From Diplocarpon mali (lineage: Eukaryota; Ascomycota; Leotiomycetes; Helotiales; Drepanopezizaceae): a stretch of DNA of 64,000 nucleotides. Of this stretch, positions 23,500-34,308 are shown piece by piece; position 1 is the stretch's first letter; each line of letters opens with the position of its first letter. Position numbers and translations under genes: made by a program. The stretch is taken from NCBI GenBank assembly GCA_024741835.1, contig JAENRP010000140.1, forward strand, positions 43,483-107,482, given 5' to 3'. The notes beneath the pieces are model-generated. The model worked only from the letters and a program-made list of their open reading frames with translations, had not been told where the DNA came from and did no database searches.

Positions 23500-23696
23500 A
23501 ACAGGTTCCGCTTTATTTCAGACTTCGTGAAGTTGAGCATCTCTTTGATGCCGTACGGTTTATCCATTCGAGGGGCGTGTTCTATGGCGACTTATCGTGC
23601 AGCAAAATTTTCCTCAACGAGAGCCTCAATGAAAAGCTGGGTGATTTTACCGGATCCACCATTGACGAGATTCTACCACTGATCTTTTATGAATGA
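23500..23696 (+). pseudogene. Protein kinase catalytic-loop fragment
   Basis: The frame contains VEHLFDAVRFIHSRGVFYGDLS followed by CSKIFLNESLNEKLGDFTGSTID. This matches the alpha-E helix, catalytic loop (H-G-D-L-S in place of HRDL) and DFG region (GDF-T/A-G) of a family of fungal serine/threonine kinases usually reading IHGDLSCNNIFL. The upstream N-lobe with its glycine loop and lysine is missing, and a stop comes right after the activation-segment start. It is a fragment in the AT-rich block, not a working gene. Confidence 0.6.
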
Positions 23697-25082
23697 GGCC
23701 AGCCTCTAAGAGCACAAACATGGGGTGTTGGGTGCAGGATTACACGATCGGGGAAGAAGCTATTCAAATTGTGAAATCAGGAGGTCCGTCCAAATATTTG
23801 AGCGAAAATGCGAAGGCTACCGGCTTTATAGGTTGCTAACATAAAAGAACCATTCGTGTCCCGTTTTCACGCCTCCTTGGTATCAAACTATTTCCTTTAC
23901 TTCTGGCCGCTGTTTCCCTCATTCCACTTAAAGGATGGATAAGGCGGTGGAGGTCATTTTGGCAATACACGTTATAGAGATGTATAGCCAACGTCTTCCC
24001 TAAGCTTCCCTTGGTGGGCAGATTTCGAGGGCAGTAACCCGTCTGTTTACACAACTAGTTATAATGTCATTGCCATTCAGGTGTTTAGCTAGATGCTAGG
24101 GTTTAATTGCGCCAGGTGCCCTTATATTGAGAGAGCATTAAGACGCAGCTAAGAGCCTTACACGTAATGCGACCGGCTAACCCGTGGTCCATATCCCCTC
24201 AGTGCTGATGCAGAGGCTCATACCCATTCTGATATCGAGACTTGAATACATCTTTCTGGTGAAGACTGAGAGAGTCATAAACGTCCTTTAATATCTCTTA
24301 GAGTCCCTACATGAGCTCGCAACGAGAAAGACTCTAATAGCCGTGGCTTAAGAGAGTTGGACAGTCCGTCCACTCTCCCGTACACGACCCTCAGCTCAGG
24401 TCTGCAGAATAGTAGTATTTGTTTTAGTGGGAGAGATTTTTGTATGAGAATCTTGGTATTGTTGACTCTTGACCAGGAGGGAGGATGGCATATTAGGTAG
24501 GGTGAGCAACGTTTCGAGGTAATGAGTGGGCCCTCGGCGCTGGACGGACGCCGGGCAATGCAGTTAGTTAGCTTAGGAGTAAAAGGATATGGCATAGTAT
24601 GAGGAGCAGATCGAGCTGTCTCGATTCGCAGGTAGCCCATCAGTAATTGGCTTCTGTAGCACTATTTACTACTTTGTAATATAGCCCATCGAGCACTGGT
24701 GAGGCATGTGAAGCAAGAAAAACTCATTGTGCGGATCCCGGGCAACAGGCAAGAATGTCAATGGTATAATTCATGCAGCCTTCTGCGCTGTCACGTTTCA
24801 TATTGACTCTACCCAGCCACGCAGCCGACTCTTATGAATATAGATAAAAGCTTCAGAAGCTGATGCCCTCTGTCCCTTGCTTATATGCATTCCTGTCAAT
24901 GTTTACGCAGTCAACCAGGGAGGCTTCTGATCTGCCCATTCTTGGGCCCCATGACTCTAACGTGTGCTCTTGGTGTACAATGTACAGTCTATAAATTTCG
25001 CAATGCCGTGTGGCCGTCTCGGAATTCGCCTGGTGGCATACGTGTTTTCTATACGTGCAGGGCTATAGCCACGGTGCTTATT
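23697..25082. other. AT-rich gap before the GT90 gene
   Basis: No recognisable protein; several short frames on both strands. Possibly further decayed sequence. Confidence 0.4.
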
Positions 25083-27108
25083 CTATCCTGTATATCCGAT
25101 AATTTCTCGGTCATCATCAACTAATCTACCGTACCTGCTCGTCTGTTAGTATCGAAAGTCTTGTATATAGAGGGTTTGTGGCTTACTCTAGTAATAGCCG
25201 GAAGAAGTACACTTCCAAATCCTCATTTCTTAACACCTTGTTCGACCACTCCCTCCCCTGCATTGCGATACGCTCCGCCTCTTTCTTACCCGAAGACTCA
25301 CCAGCGAACCACCTCACAGCCTCAATCCACTCGTCGCCTCGTAAACTGAGGGGTATATAATGAACCCATGGCTTCAACCACTCCTCGTGCCACTCTCTGA
25401 ATACTGCGATCTTATAAACCAGACTTCTGCTCTTTAAGAAAGCGTAGAAGCGGCCACTAAAAGCGTTTCCGTCGATGTCGAGCAAGTATTTGTACTTCCA
25501 TGCATCTTCCTGCTCTGCTTGATCTTTGATATCGAAGAACATCTTCTGAGCCTCACAGTCGCCGGGGTCGCATTGCCCGATGTGGGAAAAGTGTATATCG
25601 AAGAGCTCTTTGAAGTTGGTGCGCGGGACCTGCTTGACCTGCCAGTCCTCAACCCCATTCTCGCCGCGATTGGTGAGAATCTTAGCCTGGTCAACTGCGT
25701 TGATTTTTTTTACAATATTTTGCCTGTGTTGACGTCTCCAGCCACCGTTGCGACTGAAGCCTCCTGTTGTGGAGCCTCGCCAGTAAATTTTATCTTCCTT
25801 TGCTGCCCAATCGAAATCGACTGTATCGTTGTATGTGACTTTACCGTCCCAGTACCAAGGAGATGGGTATACCATATCGGAATATGATGAGGGCTTTGAT
25901 GCTGAGAAGACAGGGAATAGATCCGTGACGAGGTTAAAGGCATTGGGCCTGTCGAAGAACCCATATGTCTCACTCAAAGACGGAGACTGGCAGATGTCGG
26001 AAAAGGCCGTTTTATTATAGACAAACCCCAGCTCACCTATAGCATAGCTGTTGATATTGTCTTCTACAGGTCCATCGTCCAGATTTCTCGCTGGGCTACC
26101 TGGTGGGCAAGACATCTTCGAATGTGTCCACGTTGCCTGGTGCGCAAAGACGTTGAATCGGGTGGTCTTCACATCCTCGAAACGCGACCCGTCACTTAGA
26201 TCTGATGGGGCCTTGGAGAATGCATTCCTGTGCTTCGCTACAGCATTTGCTGCTGGCATCTTCACCTCCTTTGCGCTCTGAACCAACCTTGACAAATCGT
26301 CGTGTTGCAGCATTACTCGTGGCTCATCATGGATATTGAAACATAGATCCATGTCTGGAAGCCACTTCTGAAAGCTCTGTAGCATTCCTTTCAGTGCCTC
26401 CATGTGCCACGCGGCTCCACCTTCCAGCTTTTTAATCTTGCCATTCCTGATCAATACTCCGATCAAATTATTGGGATCGTAGCCTAGCGCCTCCTGAGCC
26501 CGAGCCCGTATAGTCTTTGGCTTTAGCCCCCAGAAAGGTGTCAGAGAATGGTATATGGAATCGTAATCGTCGATCAACTGAACGTTTCTCGCCTTTGCAA
26601 ACTCGTACCACTTGTCGAAATGCGGAGGAGGAGGGATGCCGTACCGTCGCCGGTATTCCGTGACTGCTTCCTCTAACGTCTTCGACTGCCCCGTTATAAC
26701 CTTCTCAAACTCCTGCTCCGCGCTCCTCACCAGCTGCCAAATCGGATGCTCATTGCCCAGTCTCGGCGGCTCTTCCGTCAGCGCTGCCGTTCCTGGAGCT
26801 GCTGTTGACGGGGAAATTGGGGATCCCCTCGAATTCGAATCGGCAGATGTGTATTCTGACCCAGGGAGTTGTGAAGGCGTGTGTAGGTAGAATATGGTAC
26901 AGCCGGTGAATACAACAACAGCGACGAGCATGAGGAGCTGCCTTGAGCGCATCCTTCTCCTTGTCCTCAGGCAAATAGTGGTGAATGAGGGGAGATTTGA
27001 CTCTTCATTGTCTTTGAGAAACGAGATATTGCTGGGCTCGACGCGGATTCGATGCGGCTGCGGCGAGAGCAGCGAGGAGCTCGACCTTAGACGCGTGTTC
27101 CCGCCCAT
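25083..27108 (-). CDS. Golgi/ER glycosyltransferase, GT90 (CAP10/KDELC-like)
   Basis: Predicted type-II membrane protein of 657 residues. Exons (minus) are 27108-25187 and 25134-25083, joined by a 52-base intron with GTAAGC donor and TACTAAC branch; this adds the conserved ending EYGRLVDDDREIIGYTG that a single-exon reading would lose. A basic N-terminal tail is followed by one membrane anchor (about residues 58-75) and a lumenal stem. The CAP10 catalytic domain includes KEDKIYWRGSTTGG, YKYLLDIDGNAFSGRFYAFL, SRSLVYK and HYIPLS. Relatives transfer xylose (Cryptococcus CAP10 group) or glucose/xylose onto protein (POGLUT). The donor sugar cannot be read from sequence. It is divergent from the IFI6-like gene. 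Confidence 0.88.
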
Positions 27109-28002
27109 ACTTATCGTGATTTATTGTTGATAGGTAGCGGTCCCACGTCCAACCTGGGCGTTCCGTTCCACATGCCAGCTTTTGCTGTGTATCTCTGCGC
27201 CTATCTGAATGTCTCGGCTGGTTGCATGACGATGGGTAGCATGGGGTCAATACTAACTGGGCTGCTTTTGTTGGGTCTTTTTTTATGGTTTCATTGGTGG
27301 TGATCTGTGCTGACGATCTACCGCAACAAGCTTTACAGAGAGGTCTCATCCGCCCATTTGACCCAATGAAAACCTTTGGGCACGGGCAAGTCGATAAGGA
27401 TTGGCGAAGCCGATGTTGTTTTCTTACCGGTCGTACACAATGGAGATATCCCACAAGCTAGAATGGAAAACGTCCTACTTTCTGTCGTTAGAATACCGAG
27501 GCAGCAACCTGACTATGTCCAATCCCAGTCCTTATTTTGCATTATCAACCGAACCCCTTTTGCTCTCGCGTGTTAGAGGGGTCAGGACACTGGGAGCGGG
27601 TGACGAGAGAAGAGGAGATGCCCGAACATTATTCTGCTCCGTAAGTATTGTTTCTTAGACTTATATGTGACTGAAGACAAAAGATGGCAAGGAAAATGAC
27701 ACGGGCATGAGAAAGTCTGGTCCATATTTGATATTGCAATCGTCAGCATGAGTGATCAGCAAGCAGACCACCCTCGGATAATTCAGCGGTTTCTGGGTGG
27801 CACAGTACATATCGAGAATGGCGAGAAGAGGTGAATATCTCGGAGCCGTCGCTTGGGAGGCCTAAATCAAGACCCGAAAGGAAGTAGGTGCATATAAATA
27901 TTCAAACCTCTCTTCGCCTTACACTTAAATACCACACCACTCCCTTTCCCAAATCTTCAACTTCAACCAACGACAAAATTCTCATCTCGCCTCACCACCA
28001 CC
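27109..28002. promoter_or_regulatory. Shared 5' region of GT90 and IFI6-like genes
   Basis: The two genes are divergent with 894 bases between starts. The last ~90 bases before 28003 are C-rich and G-poor, typical of a fungal 5' leader; a TATAAATA word lies near 27893. Promoter roles are inferred from position. Confidence 0.4.
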
Positions 28003-28699
28003 ATGGATATCCTCAAAGCACTCAAAGACTGCCTCACGGGCTCAGACTCTAACTTTCCCCAACCAACCTTCGCCACCAATCTTGACACCAAATCTCCCCC
28101 CCCTTCCTCCGAAGACGACCTCGCCAATTCCATGCTCCAAACCATCCTCACCACGGAGAAGACCGGCCCAGCCCTCGCAGCCCAACTCGAATCCCTTGTC
28201 CACGCCAACAGCTGGACATCGTGCCTGGCCCAGCGCCTTCTCGGTGGCCTCGTCCATGCACTGAACTCTGGTGCTCAGATGAGTTTGTGTTCCCATTCTT
28301 AATACTTCCTATGGCTTCTTGCTCCATTTAACACTAGATACGGGTCACTAACTAAAGAATAGGCGGAGTGATGAAAGAAGCATTCGACAGATCCAGCGCT
28401 GTTGTCGAAGACTTCGTAAGAGAACATCCTGTGCTTGTCACAGTCGTGGTAACCGTAGTTGCAATCGGCATTCTCGTCTTGCTTGTGCCATGGGCAGTTG
28501 AGGCGCTGGGATTCGCGGAGTTAGGTCCGGTCGAAGGTGAGGTTTACCCGTCACGGATGAGATTTGAGAGAAAGAAACAAGCTGACAGACGATCATAGAA
28601 TCGTGGGCTGCCATCTGGCAGTCAACTTTCCCTGATGTGACGGCGGATTCCTGGTTTGCGTTTTTACAGAGACTTGGTATGAAATGGGCAAAGAAGTGA
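28003..28699 (+). CDS. IFI6/IFI27-like (6-16 family) membrane protein
   Basis: Small protein of 184 residues. Exons are 28003-28282, 28363-28536 and 28599-28699, with introns of 80 and 62 bases; the second has a GCTGAC branch. The N-terminal half is soluble and predicted helical. A strongly hydrophobic segment follows (HPVLVTVVVTVVAIGILVLL), then ALGFAELGPVEG and a C-terminal FLQRLGMKWAKK. The GF-x-x-x-GPVxGS/ESWAA(x)WQS pattern is that of the interferon-induced 6-16 family (PF06140), found in animals and fungi. Animal members sit in mitochondria or the nuclear envelope and influence cell death. The fungal role is unknown, so no function is claimed. Confidence 0.75.
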
Positions 28700-29459
28700 G
28701 TAAGCCACGGGAGTCGAGAGATGCTGGCGTGAACATTTCGGCTCGGGGCTTGAGGCTTGAGGCTTGAAGAGAGAAATCGAGAGGTTTCGCACGTCATTTT
28801 CTGCGTTGAGCTCTGCATGATACGAGCAGAATCTCGTTCAATGAATTTTCTAGTACAAAAGCCAGCCCGACCGAGTCTACCGATTTCAAGTCCCATTTTC
28901 AATGCCAAGTCAAGCTCGCCCCTTTATGTTCAATTTCCTTTTCTTTGTGGGACATCGAGGGATTGCTACGATTGACATAGTGTTCTCTCGCAACAAGGCT
29001 GGGACCGTTGACATCACACAGCCATACTATTGAACATTGAAGGAGCGCGGCGTGCAACATACGATTTCTACTTAGACCCATGGGCTCGACACGCATTCTC
29101 CAAGTGGAATGTAAATAAAAAATGTATCGTGGATTTTGAGCCAGTATTGTAACACAGAAAGAGCATACCCAGGAACGTTCAGTGAAAGAATCCACACCCA
29201 GAACTTTACAAGAGGATCACCTTATCACAAACTTAGGCATAATCAAAAGAGCGACAACGAAATCCGAGTAGACGAGTGTGAATTGACTTTTGGTGCAGTG
29301 CTAACTCTCTTCCAAAGAATATATCGAATCCTGCCCGGAGCAGGAAAACGAGGTTGGGTATCGCCGGCTAAATACTTCGGATATTCACCCAAGCATTTGC
29401 TATAGATATGCACATGCTCATCGTACTCCCCTCCCAACGCCCATCCTCCCATAAGACAT
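28700..29459. other. Tail-to-tail gap between IFI6-like and uS8 genes
   Basis: No recognisable protein; short chance frames only. It should hold both 3' untranslated regions. Confidence 0.45.
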
Positions 29460-30087
29460 CTAGTAAAAGAAACCGATGACCTTTCCGGCGACGTGCTTAC
29501 GACGGGCCTCCTCGTGGTCCATAATACCGGCAGAAGTGGTGAGGACGATATATCCAAATTGACGCGATGGCAGAAGCTTGACGACCCACTTCTCGAGCTC
29601 ACTGAGGCGGACGTTGTATCTTGGGGATATGACACCGGTCTTGTTGAGGCTGGACAAGAACATGTTAGTAATTGTACGCTGTGAGCAAGAGAGCTACTTA
29701 CCGGCCGTTCAACTGAATGACAATTTTGCCAGAGCGGTGGTCATCAACCTCCTCGAACTCGCCGATATAACCTGAGAATTGTGTCAGTATGTTGCTAAAG
29801 ATTAAACGTGTAACGTCAGGAGAATATCAGAGCACGTGTAAGATCCTTGCAAATGATATATCGGCAACTTAAAGGACTCTGGTCGTAGTATGTGTGAGAC
29901 CGTCATCTAGTTATCATGCCGAATTTAGGAGAGCATGAAATATGTCTAACGTACCGTGCTTCTGCATGACACTGAGGAACTTGACGATGACCTTAGAGGA
30001 AGGGCGGATGAGTACTTGTCGTTTTCCAGACTTTTCGGCGTTGTTGATGGCGTTGAGCGCATCATTGAGGACTGAGGTCTTAACCAT
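29460..30087 (-). CDS. RPS22: 40S ribosomal protein uS8 (S22/S15a)
   Basis: Small-subunit protein of 130 residues, the family's exact length; binds the central domain of 18S rRNA. Exons (minus) are 30087-29955, 29771-29702 and 29649-29460, with introns of 183 and 52 bases. Start [19 protein letters not shown], middle [18 protein letters not shown] and end [15 protein letters not shown] are almost invariant in eukaryotes. It lies head to head with eS12, suggesting shared control. Confidence 0.97.
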
Positions 30088-30655
30088 TTTGGCTGATTGA
30101 GATTCTCAAGTCTTGAATTTGTGAAGAGTTGAGGTATCTGCGGGAGCTTTGTGTTAGCCTTCATGGGCGCTGAGCATGGAGAGTGCCCTCATGGTTACAA
30201 GAGGGTTCTTCAGCTCGTCGACAAGAGTAGAGTGGTGTCAGCATCTTTCAATTGCACTGGTCGCATCGCAGGTCGAGGTAAGCTTCTTTGAGCCCAGAGC
30301 GCACAGTGCGGATTTCCCTCTCCGAAAGCTCAGATCCGAGTCGCAGATTGAGTAGATGCCGATTCCTCCCTCTGCCCATCAAAAGGGATTACAGAGTACC
30401 ATTGGGGAATCATACCTCGAATTTTTATGGCGAGGATCAGTCTGGTGTTGTGGTGCCGAATCTTGATAATTACTTCACGTAGAATTTGGCAAGTAGATTT
30501 CGTGCGCGCGCTAGGTCCAATATGGCGTAGGCTCAGTTCGCTTAATCGAACGGTAAGCCACCACCCACGCACCACTATTTATCGCGATCGAGAACACTGC
30601 TTTAGTTCCTTAACATCTACTCGAGGAAAATCTAGCCATCTCATCATAAATCAAG
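30088..30655. promoter_or_regulatory. Divergent promoter region of uS8 and eS12
   Basis: 568 bases separate the start codons of two small-subunit ribosomal genes. No conserved coding frame lies between. A shared promoter would help make the two proteins in equal amount; this is inference from the arrangement. A further 5' UTR intron of uS8 is possible. Confidence 0.5.
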
Positions 30656-31355
30656 ATGGTACGTTCTGCGGCAATACACTTGCGACACCATTTCCATTGC
30701 AAGTTTCTAAGACTTTGCGAAATCTTGTGCCTTGGAGATTAGCTTAGGATTGTGAATCCGAAGACTATTCATTTGCTCTGAGTTCAGCTAACACCTCCCC
30801 AGTCTGACGGAGAGGAAGATACCAAAATCGAGGTCGCTGAGGCCGACGAGGTTGAAGTTTCTGGCGATGCCGCATCCAAGGGACAAATGTCCGTTCTGGA
30901 AGCTCTCAAGGGCGTTCTGAAGCTTGCCCTGATGCATGATGGTCTTGCCCGTGGTCTGCGCGAAGCCTCAAAGGCTCTGGATCGTCGTCAAGCTCACATG
31001 TGCGTTCTGAGTACGTCGATAATCCTGGAAGAAGCTGGTATATGAACTAATGAGCTGGACAGATGAGGCATGCGAAGAGGAGGCATATAAGAAGTTGGTC
31101 GTTGCGCTCTGCTCCGAACACAAGATTCCCTTGATCAAGGTTCCTGACGGAAAACAATTGGGAGAGTGGGCTGGCTTGTGTAAGTAAACCCCTTGATGTA
31201 GCGGCGCATACATTCTCACAGCACATATAGGCGTTCTGGACCGTGAGGGAAATGCACGCAAGGTTGTCAACTGCTCATGCGTTGTCGTTAAGGACTGGGG
31301 TGAGGAGTCTCAAGAGCGATCGATACTACTCAACTACTTCAACACCGAGCAGTAG
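30656..31355 (+). CDS. RPS12: 40S ribosomal protein eS12
   Basis: Small-subunit protein of 150 residues, near the usual fungal length. Exons are 30656-30658, 30803-31010, 31063-31179 and 31231-31355. The first coding exon is only the start codon, followed by a 144-base intron. The acidic N-terminus ([16 protein letters not shown]) is followed by [32 protein letters not shown], the [17 protein letters not shown] region and [13 protein letters not shown]. The ending [11 protein letters not shown] is diagnostic. Introns of 52 and 51 bases follow. Confidence 0.97.
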
Positions 31356-31609
31356 AATCGAGACGAATGGACGGCCACAACGGAGTTAACTTTCGATGGG
31401 TAGACACTCGGCCTTGCTATGGTTTTCCTTTCAGATGTACTCTAAGATATGATGCATTCAGGGTGAAAAATCAATTGGCATAAGGCACGGTGCTGAAATC
31501 CTGTCCAATGGGAATCTCTGCTGGAAATACGCATGAACGTGATTGACGGGCCAGACTGCATGCTTTTCATGAGCTCCCAATAAAGTCCAGCCCCCCTCCA
31601 GCTTCTCCA
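31356..31609. other. Short tail-to-tail gap, eS12 and PIN4
   Basis: 254 bases between the stop codons of convergent genes. No gene seen; probably 3' untranslated sequence of both. Confidence 0.5.
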
Positions 31610-32110
31610 TCACTTCCTGCCTTCCACCATCAATATGTGATATCCAAAACCGGTCTTGACCTCCACGTATTTCGGACTCGCAGTCGTACTGGCTTCAAGC
31701 TCGAATGCCTTCTCCTCAAAAGCCGGATCCAAATCGCCTCTCTTCTTCCATCCCAAAGCTCCACCTTATACTATGTCAGCTTCATTCAGCATCCTCAGGA
31801 GGAACGCCACGTACCAGCCCTCGCCTTGTCCTCAGAAAACTCCTTCGCAACCTCGTCGAACTTCGCCCCTCCCTTCAGCTTCTCCAAAGCTTCCTCTTTC
31901 TTCGCGTGCTTCTCACACTGTGTACCATCAGTGCCAATTCCAGCCGCTCAAATTTTGTGAGTCCCGGAGAGTTACCAGAATATGCCGGACGTTGACAAAT
32001 TGAGCGCCCTTGACTTTTACTTCCTTCTCCTGTTTCTCGTCGGTAGGCTTCCCCTTGCCTTTGGCCGTTCCTGCACCCCCCTTACCACCACCTTTGCCGT
32101 TCGGTGGCAT
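31610..32110 (-). CDS. Parvulin-type peptidyl-prolyl isomerase, PIN4/Par14
   Basis: Prolyl cis-trans isomerase of 130 residues. Exons (minus) are 32110-31976, 31917-31815 and 31764-31610; introns of 58 and 50 bases. The N-terminal ~35 residues are rich in Gly and Lys ([17 protein letters not shown]), the basic DNA/preribosome-binding tail of human PIN4 (Par14). The parvulin domain then reads [50 protein letters not shown] and [14 protein letters not shown]. There is no WW domain, and no phosphate-binding arginine pair as in Pin1/ESS1, so this is the PIN4 type, linked to ribosome biogenesis and chromatin. It is divergent from cysteine dioxygenase. Confidence 0.93.
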
Positions 32111-32487
32111 CTGCGCAAATTCGAGGGATGGTGGATATTTGGTAGGAAAGAAAAGCTACCATCGTCGCATGTGAGGGTGGTAAGCATTGTCCAATGGAGG
32201 GGTACAGTTGATGCCCCACTTTAAAGTCTAGGGACTGGCGGGGTGACAAGAAAAGTCTTGCTCCGCCGCTACTGAGCCAGGGTTTTCGGGTCCGATTTTT
32301 ATATATAGACTATAGTTGGTAAGTCTCTTAGAGATTTATGTCTTTTGCCATTTTGCTCTGCTTTGTGAATCATATAAAATTTTCCTCGTGGCTTTTCGTC
32401 ATTAGCTCCGGCACTAAGAAAGCTCAACCTCACTGAGTATCAGCCCAAGTGCTCAGTCAGACCAGATTCCAGCTCTGAAACACAAGT
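32111..32487. promoter_or_regulatory. Shared 5' region of PIN4 and cysteine dioxygenase
   Basis: 377 bases between divergent start codons. A TTTTTATATATAGA TATA-like word lies near 32296, placed for the plus-strand gene. Promoter function is inferred from position. Confidence 0.4.
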
Positions 32488-33344
32488 ATGGCACCTTCAG
32501 CCACTGAAGATATCTCTGTATCAGACTCGGTGGAAAGTCCATCTAATCCATTCCAAAAACTTGTCTCAGACCTTTCCCAAATCCTCGGCCCATCATCCGG
32601 CCTGGATTCCTCAGATGTAGAAGTCCAAGAATTGCATATGCTCATGGAGAACTACGCCTCTTCAGAGGAAGACTGGAGCAAATACGCTCTCGGGGATTTC
32701 AGTCGCGGGTACACGAGAAATCTGGTCGATGAGGGGAATGGGAAGAGCAATCTTGTGAGTGATTTGTTGTTGTAGTGACTTTTCGCAGTTTGGTCTCAAA
32801 CCCAGTACCAAACCCACAATCAAATCATATCAAATGAGATGGATGGAATGAAAATACAGCTGATACCCCAAACAGTTGATACTCGTCTGGACCCCTGGCA
32901 AAGGCAGCCCGATCCATGACCATGCTAACGCACACTGTCTAATGAAGGTGCTCAAAGGCACACTGAAAGAAACCCGCTTCGACTTCCCCAGAAACAACGC
33001 CACGCCACCGCAAGTCATCAAAGAGACACTGTATCAGCAAGGCCAGGTCACATATATGGCTGATGAGCTGGGCTTACACAAGATTTCTAACCCGGATGGG
33101 GAGGAGGCGGCTGTGAGCTTGCATCGTGAGTTTTCACTTTGGTCTGATATCATCTGTAGTCACGAGGGAGGATCGGGGACTCCCACTTGTCGTCAGAACA
33201 GCAGCTAACGGTAGAGGAGTCTACACGCCGCCCAACGCCGCCAAAGAAGGCTGTCATATCTTCAATGAGCAGACCGGGAAGAGGTCACATGTCACACAGA
33301 GTAATTTCTACTCTAGATTCGGGGAGAAAGTCTGCGGTGCGTAG
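32488..33344 (+). CDS. Cysteine dioxygenase
   Basis: Non-heme iron enzyme of 213 residues that oxidises L-cysteine to cysteine sulfinate, the first step of cysteine catabolism. Exons are 32488-32754, 32876-33125 and 33220-33344. The cupin iron ligands are visible: His103 and His105 in [10 protein letters not shown] and His157 in LGLHKIS. Cys110 and Tyr174 match the thioether-forming Cys-Tyr pair; His157 to Tyr174 is 17 residues, as in the rat enzyme. Of several AG acceptors near 33216-33219 the last was chosen because it alone gives SLHLYTPP, the family's standard motif. The ~85-residue N-terminus is longer than in animals, as is usual in fungi. Confidence 0.93.
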
Positions 33345-34308
33345 GAGGCTGTCAGCTTCCATGACCTATGGTTTATCAGAAGTCAAATATTTCTCAAACA
33401 GAGTTAGAGGGGACTGCATTGGAATAGACTTTCGTTCGAGCTGCGAGAATACAGAATAAGAGAGCCGCACACGAGATGAGATCGAACAAGCTCCCGCTGG
33501 CTATTAAATGAACCCATCGCCGCAAAAGAGCACCTTTCTTAATCATTTACCCTCACCTCAGTACATGCAAGTAAGCCCACACTCCCACATTGATATTCTG
33601 CCCATAAAATCCTGCAACAACCCTCTTCCCCCCCTCCAAAAACGCGCAGAACCTTCCCTCTGCAAAAGCACGATCTCGCTTCTCGATGTACGCCAGCAAT
33701 CCCTCACAACGCCTATGAAATGAAGACACCACCGCCCCAAAGCCTCTCCGGCCTGCACGTGTCTTCCAAATAACGCCCTCCCCACTCTCACAGAACTGTC
33801 GAGAGTCGTTCCTAGAAAAAGGAGAAAAACGAATGGACAAGGCGCAATACTAGAATCCGAGTGGGGAGTGGCGAATTTGGAATGCTTAGGTATCATTTGA
33901 TCCGGGATTGCGTTTTTGCTTGGAGATAGGATTAGAATAAAGGGAGTTCCGGCTCAGATACGACTCGTATATCGCTCTTGGACAGAAAATCAAGGTGAGC
34001 TGTGATATTAATCAGTGTGGGTCTCTGCACTAATCACAGGGCCGGGACAGGTTGGACGGGAGAAGAGTGAGGACTCAGAGAAGACTCTTTTCGTTTGTGA
34101 GTCGTGTGGTTGCAGTGCTATCTACTTGCTCTGGGGAATAGCTCGCAAACGAAATTCATATCACATCCTTCATGTATATCCCGCCATGCATACTCGCACA
34201 CCCTTTGTCCCGTACCAAACCATCTAGAAACTCCTTGGAGAATGCAGAGATACCACCCACCCAATGCAAGCAAGCAAGATCTAGAAAACATAACAGATTC
34301 TCGGCTTC
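33345..34308. other. Tail-to-tail gap, cysteine dioxygenase and PUS7
   Basis: No recognisable protein. Two overlapping minus-strand frames at 33553-33896 have no family resemblance. Confidence 0.45.

Noticed and set aside
33126..33219. Earlier AG acceptors at 33214 and 33216 for the last cysteine dioxygenase intron.
   Set aside because: One breaks the frame and the other inserts an extra residue in the SLHLYTPP motif; the acceptor at 33219 restores the exact family spacing.
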